Positions 31,593-43,385 are shown, numbered from the stretch's first letter. The stretch is DNA of 64,000 bases from Holtermannia corniformis (GCA_001599935.1 BCIJ01000039.1:27989-91988); one strand, 5' to 3'. Notes: generated from the letters alone by a model not told the origin. A program made the numbers and translations.

Positions 31593-33507
31593 ATGGCTCG
31601 TACAAGGCGGTCGGCGCCCAAGCAACAGTCGCCAGCTATGGAGCCAAAAGACGAGGGCAGTGTCGATAGGGGTCGCGCCTCTGGCTCCAAGCGAACATCT
31701 GACCGTCCGCACACCCCCTCACCACCTGCAACTGTCTTTAAAAGGCGCAAGCGTGCTCGTACAGCTGTGCTGCAGGATGATCAGCCAGATGTGGGTTCAG
31801 CGCGCAGCTTGTCGATGATGATCACATCACTGATGGACTAGCAGCTGCCTGGCATGTGTGTACACTTGCAGCTCCACAACCTCTCGACTCTGCCCCGTTC
31901 ACGCTCGCCGTCCCCGCAACTCGGCATTCGCCAGGCGACACTCTCGTCGATCGCGTCAGCCACCAAATGACATTCTGATTCGTGGCGCACACAGGACCAA
32001 GACGACCTAGACGGTGACATCGAAGACGAAGATGTTCTGGGTGAGGGAGCAGCGAGTAGGTTATCCAATTACTAGAGTTCTGCAGCTAACTCGGTGGCCC
32101 AATCAGTCCGCTATCGGCTTGAGGGAGACAAAAACATCCCTCTCGAAGCGGCTACAGAGGCTCAGGCAGCCAGGCAGAAGTTTGCAGAGGAAATGGTCAA
32201 GACATCGACTTTGCAAAACGACTTGCCCTTCGCCACCGCCGCGCAGTATCAGCAACTGCAAGCCTTGCCACGCGGTAAACTCCTCGCACGCAACGACAGC
32301 GCCCGACTGCAGATGATCCAATACGAATCACCGCACACCGCCAATCAGCTCATAGCTGTCATCTACCGTATCTCTAGCCCTCGTCAGATGCCCAATATGG
32401 ATGATGCACCAGCGCTAGCGCTATGGTTTGCCTGGTGGGTGGGACAAGTGAGTGGCGTCCTCCTAGTATGTATTGTGATGCTGATAACGTTTCAGGCTCG
32501 CATCTGCACCGCCAAGGCATTCGGGGTCTCGTTGCGTTTGCGTGGATAGCATCTGCGATACAGGATGTTTGCCTCGAGGACCCGTAGGTTACGAGGTATC
32601 CAGTGTGTATGATCTCAACTGATGCCGGGCAGAGGCAACCCACGGCTGTTCGCCTTCGGCGAGCCATTCGGCGCCGTCACGTTCGCCAACGTCGTTGAAT
32701 TTTTCGACCTCATCTTATTGTTCGGCGTCACTGGTCAGTTTTTTGTTATGTTTTGCTTGACAGCACACTAATGCTACCAGCACTTCCAGTCTTACCCGCA
32801 GTATGGGCACAGATGGTTGACCGTGTTGATCAAGATCTCGGTGGCGGCGACAATGACGACGACGACGATGACCCCGACGGTGGTCCAGCTCGGCCCGAGC
32901 GTTCCGAACGCGCTTCCGTGTACCCACGCATGAACCCACGTACCCGGATCCTGGTCGCACGCATCCACGAAGGGATTGGCCTGTTCAATCACACCCCACG
33001 CGACTTCACCGCTGCCGAGGTCGTCAACCGTAACAAAGCGGAAAACCGAGTTCAGCAAGCGCAACAGCTCTGGGCATTGTCAGGGATCTTCACAGACCTG
33101 ATGCAAGCGTTGGCATGACCGCCACGGTCCAGCACTTGTGGCATCTCAGTCAAAAAGTGATCGCCTGCAGCCAGTCGCCGACCAGCGTCCCCGATGACGT
33201 CTCCGTCTTCCTCAACGAGCTAAGCCGACAGCTCATCAAGCGCCGTCAGACCTCAGACGCAATCACCCTTGTCGAAGATCAAAGGCGCTCGCGACGTCTT
33301 CCCCTGGAGGTCCGAAACAAGGGCAGTGCCGACCTTCGTACCATCATCGACGCCACTTCCAAACACGCTGCCGCTCAATTCGCTCGAGAAGATCTCGACG
33401 GAGAATTGATGAGGATCACCTATGACGTCAAAAAGGGCAAAAGGTCAGCTTCGCCGACTAAAGTTGGCCAAAATCAAAGCGACAAAGATGCACACCAAGA
33501 CGAATGA
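31593..33507 (+). CDS. Hypothetical multi-exon gene (model uncertain, possibly two genes)
   Basis: The start MARTRRSAPKQQSP at 31593 begins a basic, nuclear-looking N-terminus (FKRRKRARTAVLQDDQPD) that ends at an intron. Later open stretches are clearly coding-like: VRYRLEGDKNIPLEAATEAQ, AARQKFAEEMVKTSTLQNDL, NQLIAVIYRISSPRQMPNMD, FAFGEPFGAVTFANVVEFFD, and an acidic GGGDNDDDDDDPDGG. A frame ending TGA 33116-33118 overlaps an ATG at 33115 that opens a further 130-residue frame (HLWHLSQKVIACSQSP, LNELSRQLIKRRQTSD, LPLEVRNKGSADLRTIIDAT). I could not find a splice that joins them in phase, so there may be two genes or a frameshift. No family was recognised. The lack of conserved domains suggests a lineage-specific gene. 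Confidence 0.4.
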
Positions 33508-34513
33508 GGACGTACATAGAGGTGAGAAGCTTGTGACTTTACCCTAAGCCTGAGTGTGACTAACCAAAACTAAAACCAGACACTCATGAAGCCGAGTGCG
33601 TGACGCGGGAGAAATATCATGTTACATATGAGATCATGCACAGGTGTTTGTGATAGGATTGGTAGACTCTCAGACGTCGTTCGCGGACCATTAGCAATCG
33701 AGGAGATACTGTAACGGGTTGATACAGCCCATTTCAAGTTTTGCGCGCCGAATTTGCAACTTATTTTGTCGTTGTTATAGCTCTCACACCTGTTTCATGG
33801 AGAATGGAGTGAATGACTGGCTAGCTATGTTATTCACGAGTCTACACTGAATAGGAAACATTCCCTCTTGCTCTGAAACCTATAACAAAACCAAAAATTG
33901 TCGCGAATTTGTCGCGCGAAACCTGAAATGGGCTGTAGCTCCAGCACGCAATATTGAGCCATGACCAGCATGCGCGCTGCTAATAATCACGCCGTCCACG
34001 CCATCCATTCTCTCACCGTACAACATGATGGAGCCAAGCGCAACGCAAGCTTTGGATTGCTTGCGATCTCCTTTTGCCCAAATGCTAAAGATGTAGGGGC
34101 CTGGTGGGCTACCCCTCATTGAAAAGCGCCTTCGCGAGAGCTATAGAGATACCAACGAAGTATGGCAGATTGAAGCCTGGCTAAGCTTGGGAGTTGAATG
34201 CAAAAGCGCCGGGTGGCACTCATCGACAAGAAGCTCGACCATGCCGCCAGATATCATGCGCTATGTTAGGTACAGCTTGGAGCAGCTCCAGACACGCGAG
34301 CGCTTGAAGGTAGGGAGCAAGCAAGCGCTGACAACCTCGTCGTGCCGAGTACGGTACCATAACCAAAGGGGCAAGATCGAGAACCCTGTCTGCTACTGTG
34401 CTGTCTGATTGTCGGGAGTGAAGGAATGCAGATTGCGTGTAGCTATGTGAGATACCAGTCCAAAATCCATGCTTGAGTAGAGTCACGCGACTGGCGAGTG
34501 GCGGACAAGTCGA
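33508..34513. other. AT-richer gap holding a MITE-like element; no other gene seen
   Basis: About 1 kb between a plus-strand hypothetical gene and the 3' end of the bestrophin-like gene. It is visibly richer in A and T than nearby DNA. Apart from the inverted-repeat element at 33723-33937 I see no gene. Confidence 0.4.
33723..33937. mobile_element. MITE-like element, about 215 bp, with terminal inverted repeats and TA at both ends
   Basis: The left end reads TACAGCCCATTTCAAGTTTT, then GCGCG. The reverse complement of the right end reads TACAGCCCATTTCAGGTTTC, then GCGCG. The two ends match over about 40 bp with a handful of differences, beginning with 14 identical bases. Both ends border on TA, which fits a TA target duplication with termini CAGCCC, as in Tc1/mariner-type MITEs. 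The interior is AT-rich with no open frame of note. Confidence 0.65.
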
Positions 34514-36785
34514 TCAAACGTCTCCCGCATGTCCGGGCGCGTATGCACGCTCGCCGGTATGGGAGGATGACACACGGCCTTGTTGACCGCCCCAAGCGTC
34601 ACGAGCGGCACCGCGAGCCGCCAGGCGCTGCCGAATGCTACTGAGCGGCTGATCTTGCAGCTGAGGGCGCAATGTCAGTGGGCCACCTCGACGACCGCGC
34701 GCTACGCACCTGATCCGCACCCGTACCGGGTACACCGAACACTGAGTCGTTCTCAGCCGAGAAGACCCACTCTTCAACCGCTGGGAAGGGGTTTGCCGTG
34801 ATAGCATCTAATTCGGGCTTGATGATGTGTTCGCAGAAGAAGTCGAGCTATGGGTGGCACATATCAATTTTTGCCTCCGAAAGTTGAGCGTACACTGAAA
34901 CGTCGTCAGTAAAGCCCATCAGCGTAGCGTACAACGTTCTTGAGATCATTACAATCGTAGTTAAAGGGGTTCTCTGTGCATGTTAGCTCGGACAGCGTCG
35001 AAGAAGCAGCAGAACGACTTGCCGATCTCTGGTGGCGGTGGTAAAAGAAGCGATCAGACCTCCGCCAAATTTGCTCCCGACGATTGGTCTCACTCACCTT
35101 CTCCGATCCTGTACGATGGATTAGCCTAGCGTGCTACTCTCACCAGACTATACCCGGCGAACTCACGAGACGAAGCCGATCAGGACGTAGGCAGTGCCGA
35201 TTACCGCAGGAATCGTGATCCAGCCAAAACCTGCATCCCAGAGCTGGAACGGCAAGATTAGGACGTACAGCCATGTGACTAGATCATCGTCAGCTGGTCA
35301 ACGTTCCTGCAGCAGTAGTCAGGGATCATAACCTTCCCAGATATGCTGAGCGGACATCAGCGCTTATATTCGCCCCCTAGCCAAAGTGCCACTTACGGCC
35401 GCGTAGGAGAATGGGATCGGGGTAGTCAAAATTCGTTCCAGGGAAGCCAGGGCATCGTTGAGCTGCAGTAAGCATCGCGCCGTGGTCAACGAAGCGCACC
35501 TGCTGGAGAGGAAGCAGCATCGCATCTACATTATGTCAACCCCGAGTTACGGTCACTGAACTGTGCCACACTCACTGACGGTCGAAACATCTGAAGTCTT
35601 GCGCCGTTGCAGTGCCATGATGTAGCTACTCATATACAGAGCGATCTCACTTGGGATATTTTGACCATGCGCGCCGCTGCGTGCTCGTTCCTTTCTGGCC
35701 CGACGGCCCTCGCGTGCCCTGGCCTCTCTTGCTTGGCGCTTGATGCGTTGACGCTCCATGACAAGGTAGCGGATTGGCCACGTTTCGCTCCAACGGAATA
35801 CAGGCGGGTCACGCGCCGGTAGTAAAGCAGGGCGATAGTTCGATTTGGTAGATTTGGTACGACCGAGAACCGGTGCTGTGCTAGTGGATGTCGTGGCCGT
35901 GGCGAATTTGGTCTCGTCAAGGTTGATCGACTCGGACGGGGAAGTGGCATTGATATCCGGAGAAATCTGTCGCGAAGACTGACTAGGCCTGTGATGGGGA
36001 GGGTTGTGATCGTATTCCTCGCCTCTGGGTGGGATACCCGACGGCAGATTCAATCCCGGGATGAATTTCTGCGGGTTTCAATACGCGGCGCCCGCCTGAT
36101 CGGTATACTTACAACTAGATCATAAAGATCTTCGTACAGACTGAGGCCGTCAGCTCCGCCCTCCGTTGAACGCACTTACATTCCCTCTTCGCCTCGCAGA
36201 TAATGCTTCGTAGCAACCGCGAAGGCCAAGGCGAGGTTGACTACTGTGCGCTTCTCGATCGCGGCCCGCACAGCGTCACGTTCCCCGTCGGCAGGGGTCG
36301 GCCAACCTCCCTCTGGCGGGGATGCAACCATTGTGTCAGGTCCATGGATCCAAACGATCCTAGCCCAGCTTCGAGCCCCAAAGATGATTTGCGACCACAT
36401 TCGGCGACCTTCCCAGTAACGTTCATACGCCGAGGTCTTGACAAGTCAGCTCATTTTCCAACTTCCACAAGACATATACCGTCCTAAACAACTCCGTCAG
36501 ACAATCGCTTGCATACACCATACGCACCGATAGCTCAGCGTCAGACCCAGAACCACACCGAGCACCGTAATCAGCGTCGTCGGCATTGACAATTCCGCCG
36601 AAGTCTGCCGATTAATTATGACAATCGCCGTACTCCAACCTCCCAGGAAAAGAAGATGAGGCCAAATTCGGAAAGCAGCCGTTGCGAGCATTGCCCTCCC
36701 GAACGCGGCCAGCGTCTTGTGCGGCCTGTGGTTGAAGACATCGAACTCGCGATTCTGCACAAAGCTGGAGTAGTGTGAGTTTGTG
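34514..36785 (-). CDS. Bestrophin-family (RFP-TM/UPF0187) anion channel; 5' end approximate
   Basis: Bestrophin-like proteins are pentameric chloride or anion channels of cell membranes. Exons read LFLGGWSTAIVIINRQTSAE, LSMPTTLITVLGVVLGLTLS, then MWSQIIFGARSWARIVWIHG, NLALAFAVATKHYLRGEEG, YYEDLYDLVKFIPG and, later, VTWLYVLILPFQLWDAGFGW, TIPAVIGTAYVLIGFVSIGE and ENPFNYDCNDL. The GxxLGLTLSYR, LPFQLW and ENPFxYDxNDL segments are diagnostic. The C-terminal acid patch of the channel is in the last. Between them is a long insertion of about 130 Ser/Pro/Arg-rich residues (35553-36053), probably a cytosolic loop. The first exon was not settled: the frame entering FVQNREFDVFNHRPH has no ATG, and candidate ATGs near 36900 join out of phase. 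Confidence 0.82.
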
Positions 36786-37165
36786 AATAAAGTCACAGGG
36801 CGCCCAACTCACTGCGAATCATCACTGCCCTGCGTCCCATCAGCGCGCCACAATGCCACATTCGCCCCTCACGCACTCTACCCATATTGTCAGGCCTGGT
36901 CTTGTCAGCTCACTCTCAAGGAGAGAGACGCTACACTCACATATTTGAGCTCATGGCGGCAGTGCAGTTGCAAAAGGGGGCAACCCAAAATGTGCACTTG
37001 GCAAAGGCCTCAGGGGCGCCCTAGCCGCCGGGCTCAAAGGGCGTGTTTGAGGGGCCCGGGATCCGCGTGACTTGCCGCCGCTCCGTTCCAATCGGGGCGC
37101 ACGGTGAAATGTAAAGCACGAATGTCCATGATGCTAGCTATAGTCCTGATATGCACATGCCGAGT
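36786..37165. other. Upstream region of the bestrophin-like gene and 3' flank of the amylase gene's far side
   Basis: About 380 bp. It probably contains the missing first exon and promoter of the bestrophin-like gene. No independent gene was seen. Confidence 0.3.
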
Positions 37166-39403
37166 CTACTCCTGCGACGAAAGCCGACGCTTGTGGCCGC
37201 GTTTGCACTTTGTGTGCTCGGTCCCGTTCGAGGGCGTAGAGGTGTTTGTGGCGGTCGCTGTGGACGAGCCGGTTGAAGACGCGATCGAGTCGGTGTTGGA
37301 TGGGATCTCGTCCTTCTCCGTGGGGAGCTGTCCCAGGCAGAGACCGACGGCCTGGGCGTCGGCAGTGGTGAGGTACACTTGTGGTTCACCGCCGGTAAAG
37401 TTGACCGCCAAGCTCTTGTCGGCGCCTACGGTGGCAGTCTTGCATGTGAGGAGTCTGAACCGTCAGCCGCGCCATGCATGACCAGCGACATACTCGATGA
37501 CCTTGGCGTTGGCATCAAAGCCCGAGCTGCCAACGTTGAACGCGCCAGAGGCCCCCTCGCCACGCTGGATACGTCAGTCCAGCCCTTCTCGCTCCACCTA
37601 CATACGTTGGTGACTACAGTCAGAAGCGGGCCTTTGCGGATGGCGCCATCCTGCTTGACGGTCGCAATGAATTGGTTGCGCGAGTCGATAAAGCTCTTGC
37701 CATTGTACTTGACGTTCGGGTGCGACGCCAAAGCCTTGTGAATCGCGTTGATCGCAGCCACACGGCGAGTCGTCGGCGTCGCGTCAAAGCTGTAACCCTT
37801 TGTCCAGAGTGCCGCACGGTTCTCAGGGTCGCTGCCTCCGGGCATGTCCTGTTCGCCGCCTGGGTGTGTTAGCAAGTAGCTGCGAAGCGCGGCGAACATA
37901 CCATAGTAGAGGACGGGAATACCGTCAGTGAGGAATTGGACGGCGAGGGCGTTGTACACGGCCGCCTTGTCCTGCGTGAGCGAGGCGAAGCGGACTTGGT
38001 CTTGGTTCTCGAGGAAGTTGCCAAGAGTGCCGACGTCCTGTCGGTCAGCTCGTGTCGATACTCTCAGCGCGACTTACATCAAACGAGCTCGCCATCGACT
38101 TCATAATGTTGACAATCTGCCCCATGTCTTCCTTTTTGCCAAACGTCTTTTGGAAGCCAAAGAACTGCCAGTGTGAGCGACGATCTAGCACGCACAGCCC
38201 ACTCACAAAGGGGTACGCCTCGAGGTCCATGCCGGCCCTTTGGTACACTGCCTGCTCTCCCGGGGACGAGCCATAGTACTCGCCAATGCAATACGTGTTG
38301 CCGGCGTACTTGCAGACTTCGACGCTGAATTCGACGGGAAGGTGTTCTACCCTGTTAACGTCGGTTGATTGATCAGGGAGGACTCACTGACGGCGTCAAT
38401 GCGGAAACCGTCGACGCCGTACTCGGAGACGAGCTTGGCCATGCCGTCTTTAAGCGTTTGCGCTACGTTGGCTGACGCTGTCAGCCTGGTTGCGAGGGAG
38501 ACAGCTCACCGTTGGACTGGTCCAAATCTGCAATCGTCAGTTATATCAAAGGAACAAAGACAGACATACCGAGCAAAGCGACCCTCTGGTCACCCATCGA
38601 GCTTTTCTGATCAGTACCGTTGCTAGTCACCCCAGCAAACACACCAGTTCAACCTATAGCTATCAGCACCGATCAACACCCCGAGCGCACTCACTCGCTA
38701 TCGCGGTTACCATAGTTGACATAGCAAAACTTGTGGTATTCCGACTTGTCGGTAAACATGAGACCATCCTGTTGGAGGTGATCCAAGTCGGCGTGGGTTG
38801 ACGCCAGGTTGTTCAGGCCGGCATCGACCATGAGGTACATGCCGCGGTTGTGCAGCTCGGCGCTAAGCGCCTTGAGGTCATCGGCCGTACCAAAGTGCGG
38901 GTTGATCTCGAACAGGTTGGTAGGCCAGAAGCTGGCGGGTCAGTGGGTGGTGTGGACCATGTTCGTACGTACCCGTGGTACGCTTGACCATAGGCGGTCT
39001 GGCCTTCGAGGTTGACTGGGCGGGTGAGTGACAATTCCGAGAAAGTGTTAGTACATACGAGCGACCGGCCTGTCGTGTCAGCCATCATACAGCAGGCTCG
39101 TGCCACTCACGAGATCCAGATGGCGTCAAAGCCGAGCTGTTGAACATAGTCGAGCTTGCCCATGATTGTCTGGAACGAGCCGCCACAGTACCTACCCAGC
39201 TCAGCACCGCCTCGTCCCACCCTCTGTACTCACTGCCCAGCATGAACATCGCACGGGGCGCCCTCGGTCGCCGGTGCAAAACGGTCCGTCAGCAGGCGGT
39301 AGATTGACCTCGTTCGCCACTCGTCCCGCGTTGCACCTTGTACGAGCGGTGCAAGCGACGAGAGGAGAACGGCGAGCGAAGCAGCAGTCTTGAAGAATTT
39401 CAT
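37166..39403 (-). CDS. Secreted alpha-amylase, glycoside hydrolase family 13
   Basis: The enzyme hydrolyses internal alpha-1,4 bonds of starch outside the cell. [20 protein letters not shown] is a signal peptide, followed by [20 protein letters not shown]. The barrel carries the family regions in order: FDAIWIS, the catalytic aspartate in [11 protein letters not shown], the acid/base glutamate in [16 protein letters not shown], and the third aspartate in [13 protein letters not shown]. The following parts, [20 protein letters not shown] and [20 protein letters not shown], match fungal alpha-amylases. The C-terminus ([20 protein letters not shown]) is a Ser/Thr linker ending in a basic stretch, not a starch-binding module or a clear GPI signal. 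The start is the ATG complementary to 39401-39403. About ten introns. Confidence 0.93.
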
Positions 39404-40009
39404 GGTGGATTAAGGGAGGGTCTGTATCGGGATTGAGTGAGTGAGCGAGAGACGGTGCTTGGGTTCCACGACAGGCAGGCGACGGGGTAGACTGCAGGAG
39501 AAAAGAAGATGGATGGATGGCAAAGGAGACGTGGGCTTGGCTGGACGGAGGGAACAAAGGGCCCTTGGGTCCTTTTGATTTGCTTCAGGTGGGCGATCTG
39601 TCAACGTTGCGGTGCACTCTACCTCGCCCCTTTCGCAACCTTCTCGCTCGGGGACTAGTCGAGCAAGCATGCGCACGGCAACCTGCATCGCACACGCCCT
39701 GGCCTACGCTTCGTGTGCAGGTCGCAGCGAGGTTGGCAGTGAGGGGTGTCACACGAGTACAGTTTGCCGTCTACCACGTGTTGGTGTTTCACAAGGTCAC
39801 CACAAAGCTGACTCGCTGTCACCGGCTGTTGACAACCAAGTTGAACCAAGGCCGGGTGAGAATGTATAGTGCGCGCGGGAGTGTGCGCACGGCAGTGTCG
39901 TCGCTGCTCGCTCAGCAGCGCGGGCCCGACGAGGCAGCCGACGTCTGCTATCCAGCCGCACGGACCATTTGCCAAACCCAATGCTACATGCAATCCCTGT
40001 ACAACGACC
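39404..40009. promoter_or_regulatory. Upstream region of the amylase gene
   Basis: About 600 bp between the amylase start and the 3' end of the TFIIF beta gene. Catabolite control would be expected of such a gene, but I found no CreA/Mig1 consensus that I would trust by eye. Open frames here lack motifs. Confidence 0.35.
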
Positions 40010-41343
40010 CTACAGCACCTCGACCATATCATCATCCTCATCCAGCTCAGGCTGTTTCTTGACACCGCCCAGCTGATAGCGCTCCGCCATCTCCTTGGTA
40101 ATCAGCTCTGGCTTGATCACATATTTATCTGCCGTCGTCAACCCCGTCCCACCCCGACACTGCCACTTACGAGCGTAATCGCCCTGAGTCTCGAGGATCG
40201 CCATGTCCTTCAACACGTCACGCAGGTGCGCATCAGGCTGCGCTGTACGCGTTTTCAACGCCGCAAACGTCCAGTAGCGGTATTCGGTAAAGCAGTCGAT
40301 CAGCAGGTCCATGAGTTGATGCACGGGCATGCGCACAGCTCGATCCGGAGCCGTACCGAATCGGTTCTTGCCTTTTCTTTTGGCCTACACAACGTCAGCT
40401 TTGTCCAGCTCAGACAAGAGGACGCACATTGTTGACAGCGAGCCGGGCTCGGAGGTTGCCGACGCCACTGTTGAGCTGGTTCAACTTGGCCTGGCTCATG
40501 CCCTTTTCATCCTCGAGCCGCATAATCTGCCGCTTTGGCGTCTCCGACTTGATCAACCGTTCCCGCGTGATCCGCTTGTAGTGCTCGTCCATGACAGGCT
40601 GAAGTGAGCACTCGTGGTTGATGGCAGCGTACAGGGCCGGTTGAGCTGGCACTCAGCTTCAAGCGCGATCGTTTCACATTTAGACTTACCCTGCGGTCGA
40701 TCCCCACTATTCTCCCAGTCCCGCTTCCGTTCACCAAACACGTATTCGTTGGTCACGGCCGTGTTCATCATGTTGAGCGTGTACTCGGACGGCAGGTCAG
40801 ACGTCTTGTACTGGGCCGAAGCCGTTGATGGGCCCGCAACGGCATTGTCGTTCGGTGCCGAGGGTGGGAGATGGAGGGTGATGACGGGTGGGTTGGCGCT
40901 GCAGTTTGTGAGCGACACAGTTCCGATGAGGTCGCGAGACGAACTCGGTGTGCACACGGAGTGAACCTAGGGGCACGCCGGGTTCCGTGACCGTCTCCCA
41001 GCGCTCGAGCAGGAACTTGGGGATCTGTATCGACGAGTCAGTTCTGATCCAGAACACGCAGTACCAAAGTGACCGCCGCAGACGCAACATTGCAGGATAA
41101 GACGTTGGAAGAGCAGACCAAGGCAGAGCTCCAAACCACTCTACAGTAGCTCTTCATAGACCTCGCAACCGTACAAGCACACTACTCTGACATTCACATC
41201 GTACACACCTTGACCACCCATGCCTTCCTTCCATTCATCCCCGGGTCGATCTCGAGCGGTTCATCGGCCACACGCTTCAGATCGGTCCCGTTCCCGCGCA
41301 GGAACGGTTTGATGTCGGATGCTGGAGATGCCGAGCCGCTCAT
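40010..41343 (-). CDS. Transcription initiation factor IIF subunit beta (Tfg2/RAP30)
   Basis: TFIIF accompanies RNA polymerase II into the preinitiation complex. The N-terminal dimerisation domain opens LKRVADEPLEIDPGMNGRKA, then WVVKIPKFLLERWETV and NPPVITLHLPPSAP. Then come SDLPSEYTLNMMNTAVTNEY, FGERKRDWENSGD, RALYAAINHECSLQPVMDEH and YKRITRERLIKSETPKRQI. The C-terminal winged helix reads VRMPVHQLMDLLIDCFTEYR, YWTFAALKTRTAQPDAHLR and DVLKDMAILETQGDYARKW, and the protein ends in an acidic DEDDDMVEVL. The start used is MSGSASPASDIK at 41343; the open frame continues upstream to other ATGs but that part is not conserved in character. Five introns. Confidence 0.9.
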
Positions 41344-41561
41344 GCTGACGATAGCTTTGCTCGTTGTGCTGACGGATGTAGGAATGGACAGACGCTCGCT
41401 GCAGGATGCGAGCCCGAAGGGGTTATCACGTGAGCGGAATGGCGTGGCAGCAACCTCAGCCGTACACGTGAAAGGCCAATGTGGCACCATGCATCCTCGG
41501 TGTTGACATGGGCTGAGAGCGTTACGGGAGTCATCCATAAACGTATTCAGTACAAGCTACC

Positions 41562-41810
41562 TTACAGAACCGTACCCGTCCCATTGGCCTCGTAGCAAAC
41601 GCGGATGCTCCTTCCCTGACTAGCGCAGGTTGCGGTCATGACGCGACCCTCTGACTCTGTGGTGATCTCGTACGACCATTGACCGTTACTACTGGAGCAC
41701 TTGTTGCTGAACGGCAAGATTGGTGGATCCGGGAGGCAGAAAATAAAGTCTTCCGTATCCGAATTGTCCTGCACGTACTTGTTCACGATGTCTTCCACCG
41801 ACTGGCCCAT
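41562..41810 (-). CDS. Small-protein family, copy 1 (82 aa)
   Basis: A single uninterrupted frame starts MGQSVEDIVNKYVQ at 41810 and ends at the stop complementary to 41562-41564. After a short helical N-terminus, a beta-rich half reads SNGQWSYEITTESEGRVMTA and QGRSIRVCYEANGTGTVL. The block N/D-G-x-W, alternating hydrophobics and the GTG-like end recur in the other members of this cluster (42198-42438, 42558-42890, 43828-44097). There is no signal peptide and no membrane helix. I recognise no known family. Four cysteines are present. The genes are in tandem, all on the minus strand, and are intronless, in contrast with most of the window. Confidence 0.6.
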   Translation of the reverse strand: MGQSVEDIVNKYVQDNSDTEDFIFCLPDPPILPFSNKCSSSNGQWSYEITTESEGRVMTATCASQGRSIRVCYEANGTGTVL

Positions 41811-42197
41811 TGTTGCCAGTGACCAATTGAGGAGATGAAATCGATGCCGCAGACGATATCAAGCCACCGCTCTTATGCTGACGATACATGCCTCATAGAT
41901 CACTCCGTCACCAAGGAGCAAGCGCACATAGGAAGCCAGATTAACAATAATATCTCATCAGAGTACTCGTATCGTAGCACCGCATCTGAGCTTGAACGAC
42001 GAAAGGAGTGGGTTCGGCTTACACGATGACGGAGTATATCCTTTGTCATGCAGTACACACACCCAGAGCGCGATCGGGGGCCGCCCTCGCCTTCAGTGTC
42101 ATGTGAAGACAAGTGCGCTTGATACGTAAGGCAGTGCCGTCAACGACAGTGAAGCGCAGTGTTTTGACGATGAAGCAAGTGCATGGCAATCGTCCCG

Positions 42198-42438
42198 TCA
42201 CACAATTGTGCCAGTGCCATCCTTGTTGAGCTTCACGCGAATCTGTACCGAATGTTCGCTCTGCTTGCTGAACGTGATGAAGAAACCGTCATGTCAGGTC
42301 GTTATCAAACCACCATTCGCCATTCGGACGTCCCCATTATTTGGGTTTGCGCAACCGGTCGCACATCATCAGTACAGTACATCCATCGGTCACGCGGGCT
42401 GCAAAGTCGGAAAGTACAGCAGGGTATGGTTTGCTCAT
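42198..42438 (-). pseudogene. Small-protein family, copy 2, frame-broken
   Basis: The 3' half reads FFITFSKQSEHSVQIRVKLN and KDGTGTIV then a stop complementary to 42198-42200, aligning with the end of copy 1. The preceding block PNGEWWFDNDLT, which corresponds to SNGQWSYEITT of copy 1, is in a different frame and runs into a stop. An ATG near 42438 opens a third frame (MSKPYPAVLSDFAARV). At least one base has been lost or gained. A cryptic intron ending ctgac...ttcag also exists but would delete the conserved block, so decay is the simpler reading. Confidence 0.5.
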
Positions 42439-42557
42439 GCTTATCCGGTGCGCGGGCTATGATAGCTCTTGCCGACGACACGCAACGTACTTATGCTCGT
42501 TCGCAGACATACAAGTATTCGACGTCCGCTATCCGCTTAAAGCAACTTGGCCGAGCT

Positions 42558-42890
42558 CTAGCGTCGTGCCGATCGCTCCTCAGGACTTGTCTTGCCACTC
42601 TCGTGGCACTTATGGTTCGGTTTGACCAGGCTGACCTGTTCCGCCGTATTATCCAGCTTGTGCAAGATGCCAGTCGTGATTGACGGGTTCTTGATATTGG
42701 TGAAGATAGAAAGCGCCCCGTTCCCGGTGTTTTTGATCTCGATTTTCCACTCACCATTTTGACTGATGATTGAACCGTCTGCTTGTTTGGTTCCATGATA
42801 TGGATCCAGATCTACTTGGGTGCTGCCCGTGTGGGTGCGTATCCAACGATCGAGCAGCTGTTGGGCCGCTTCTCCACTCGCTCCGCTCAT
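42558..42890 (-). CDS. Small-protein family, copy 3 (110 aa)
   Basis: The frame starts MSGASGEAAQQLLDRWIRTH (ATG complementary to 42888-42890). Its core reads DGSIISQNGEWKIEIKNTGN and GALSIFTNIKNPSITTG, with the same N-G-E-W block and beta-rich pattern as its neighbours. It has a longer, charged C-terminus (ESGKTSPEERSARR). A TATA box lies about 60 bp upstream of the start. The open frame extends further upstream to other ATGs, but the TATA box lies inside that part, so the shorter start is preferred. Function unknown. Confidence 0.6.
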   Translation of the reverse strand: MSGASGEAAQQLLDRWIRTHTGSTQVDLDPYHGTKQADGSIISQNGEWKIEIKNTGNGALSIFTNIKNPSITTGILHKLDNTAEQVSLVKPNHKCHESGKTSPEERSARR

Positions 42891-42950
42891 GATGGCTTGT
42901 AAATTCGAATTGTAAGAGGGATGCCTGCTACCCGTCGTGTGGACCGTACT

Positions 42951-42957
42951 TATATAC
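42951..42957 (-). promoter_or_regulatory. TATA box of small-protein copy 3
   Basis: On the minus strand the sequence reads GTGTATATAAG, about 60 bp upstream of the ATG at 42890. Position and sequence fit a core promoter element. Confidence 0.5.
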
Positions 42958-43218
42958 ACTGCGGCCCGCGACGAGAAGTGCAGGGCCAAGTCACTTTGGC
43001 GAAAAGGAACCAAAATTGGAATGGGACCAGTGGAAGGCCGATAGTGCAATCGACTGTGAATGGAGCGCCATTTGTGGGTCGAAAGTGTCTTGCTTGCGCT
43101 GTCAGTCGTGTCCTCTGGAACAGAGGAGCGCGGGGAAGTGCTGCGACAATTTGTCAAATGCTTAGGCCTTCTCGCATCGCATCTCGTTTATAGGCGTTTC
43201 GATGAAATCCAGGGCTTC

Positions 43219-43385
43219 CGTAGTACGGATCTCTGATTACGTAACTCCAATACGGATCCGTACACGAGGAAATCCGTACACGTACAGATCCGTATATACG
43301 GATGCCATACGGATTCCGTATTCCGTCAGAGGTCTGGAGGCATGATACGGATTTGTACGGATATACGGATATACGGATTCCGTGA
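43219..43385. repeat. Cluster of palindromic TACGGATCCGTA-type repeats, left half
   Basis: Variants of the 12-base palindrome TACGGATCCGTA and its half site ATACGGAT recur many times here, for example at about 43251-43262, 43287-43303 and 43344-43382. Both orientations are present. No open frame is involved. The spacing is irregular, so this is not a simple tandem array. Confidence 0.75.

Noticed and set aside
33115..33118. ATGA stop-start overlap as a bacterial-style operon
   Set aside because: The window is clearly eukaryotic with spliced genes; a missed intron or frameshift is more likely than coupled translation.
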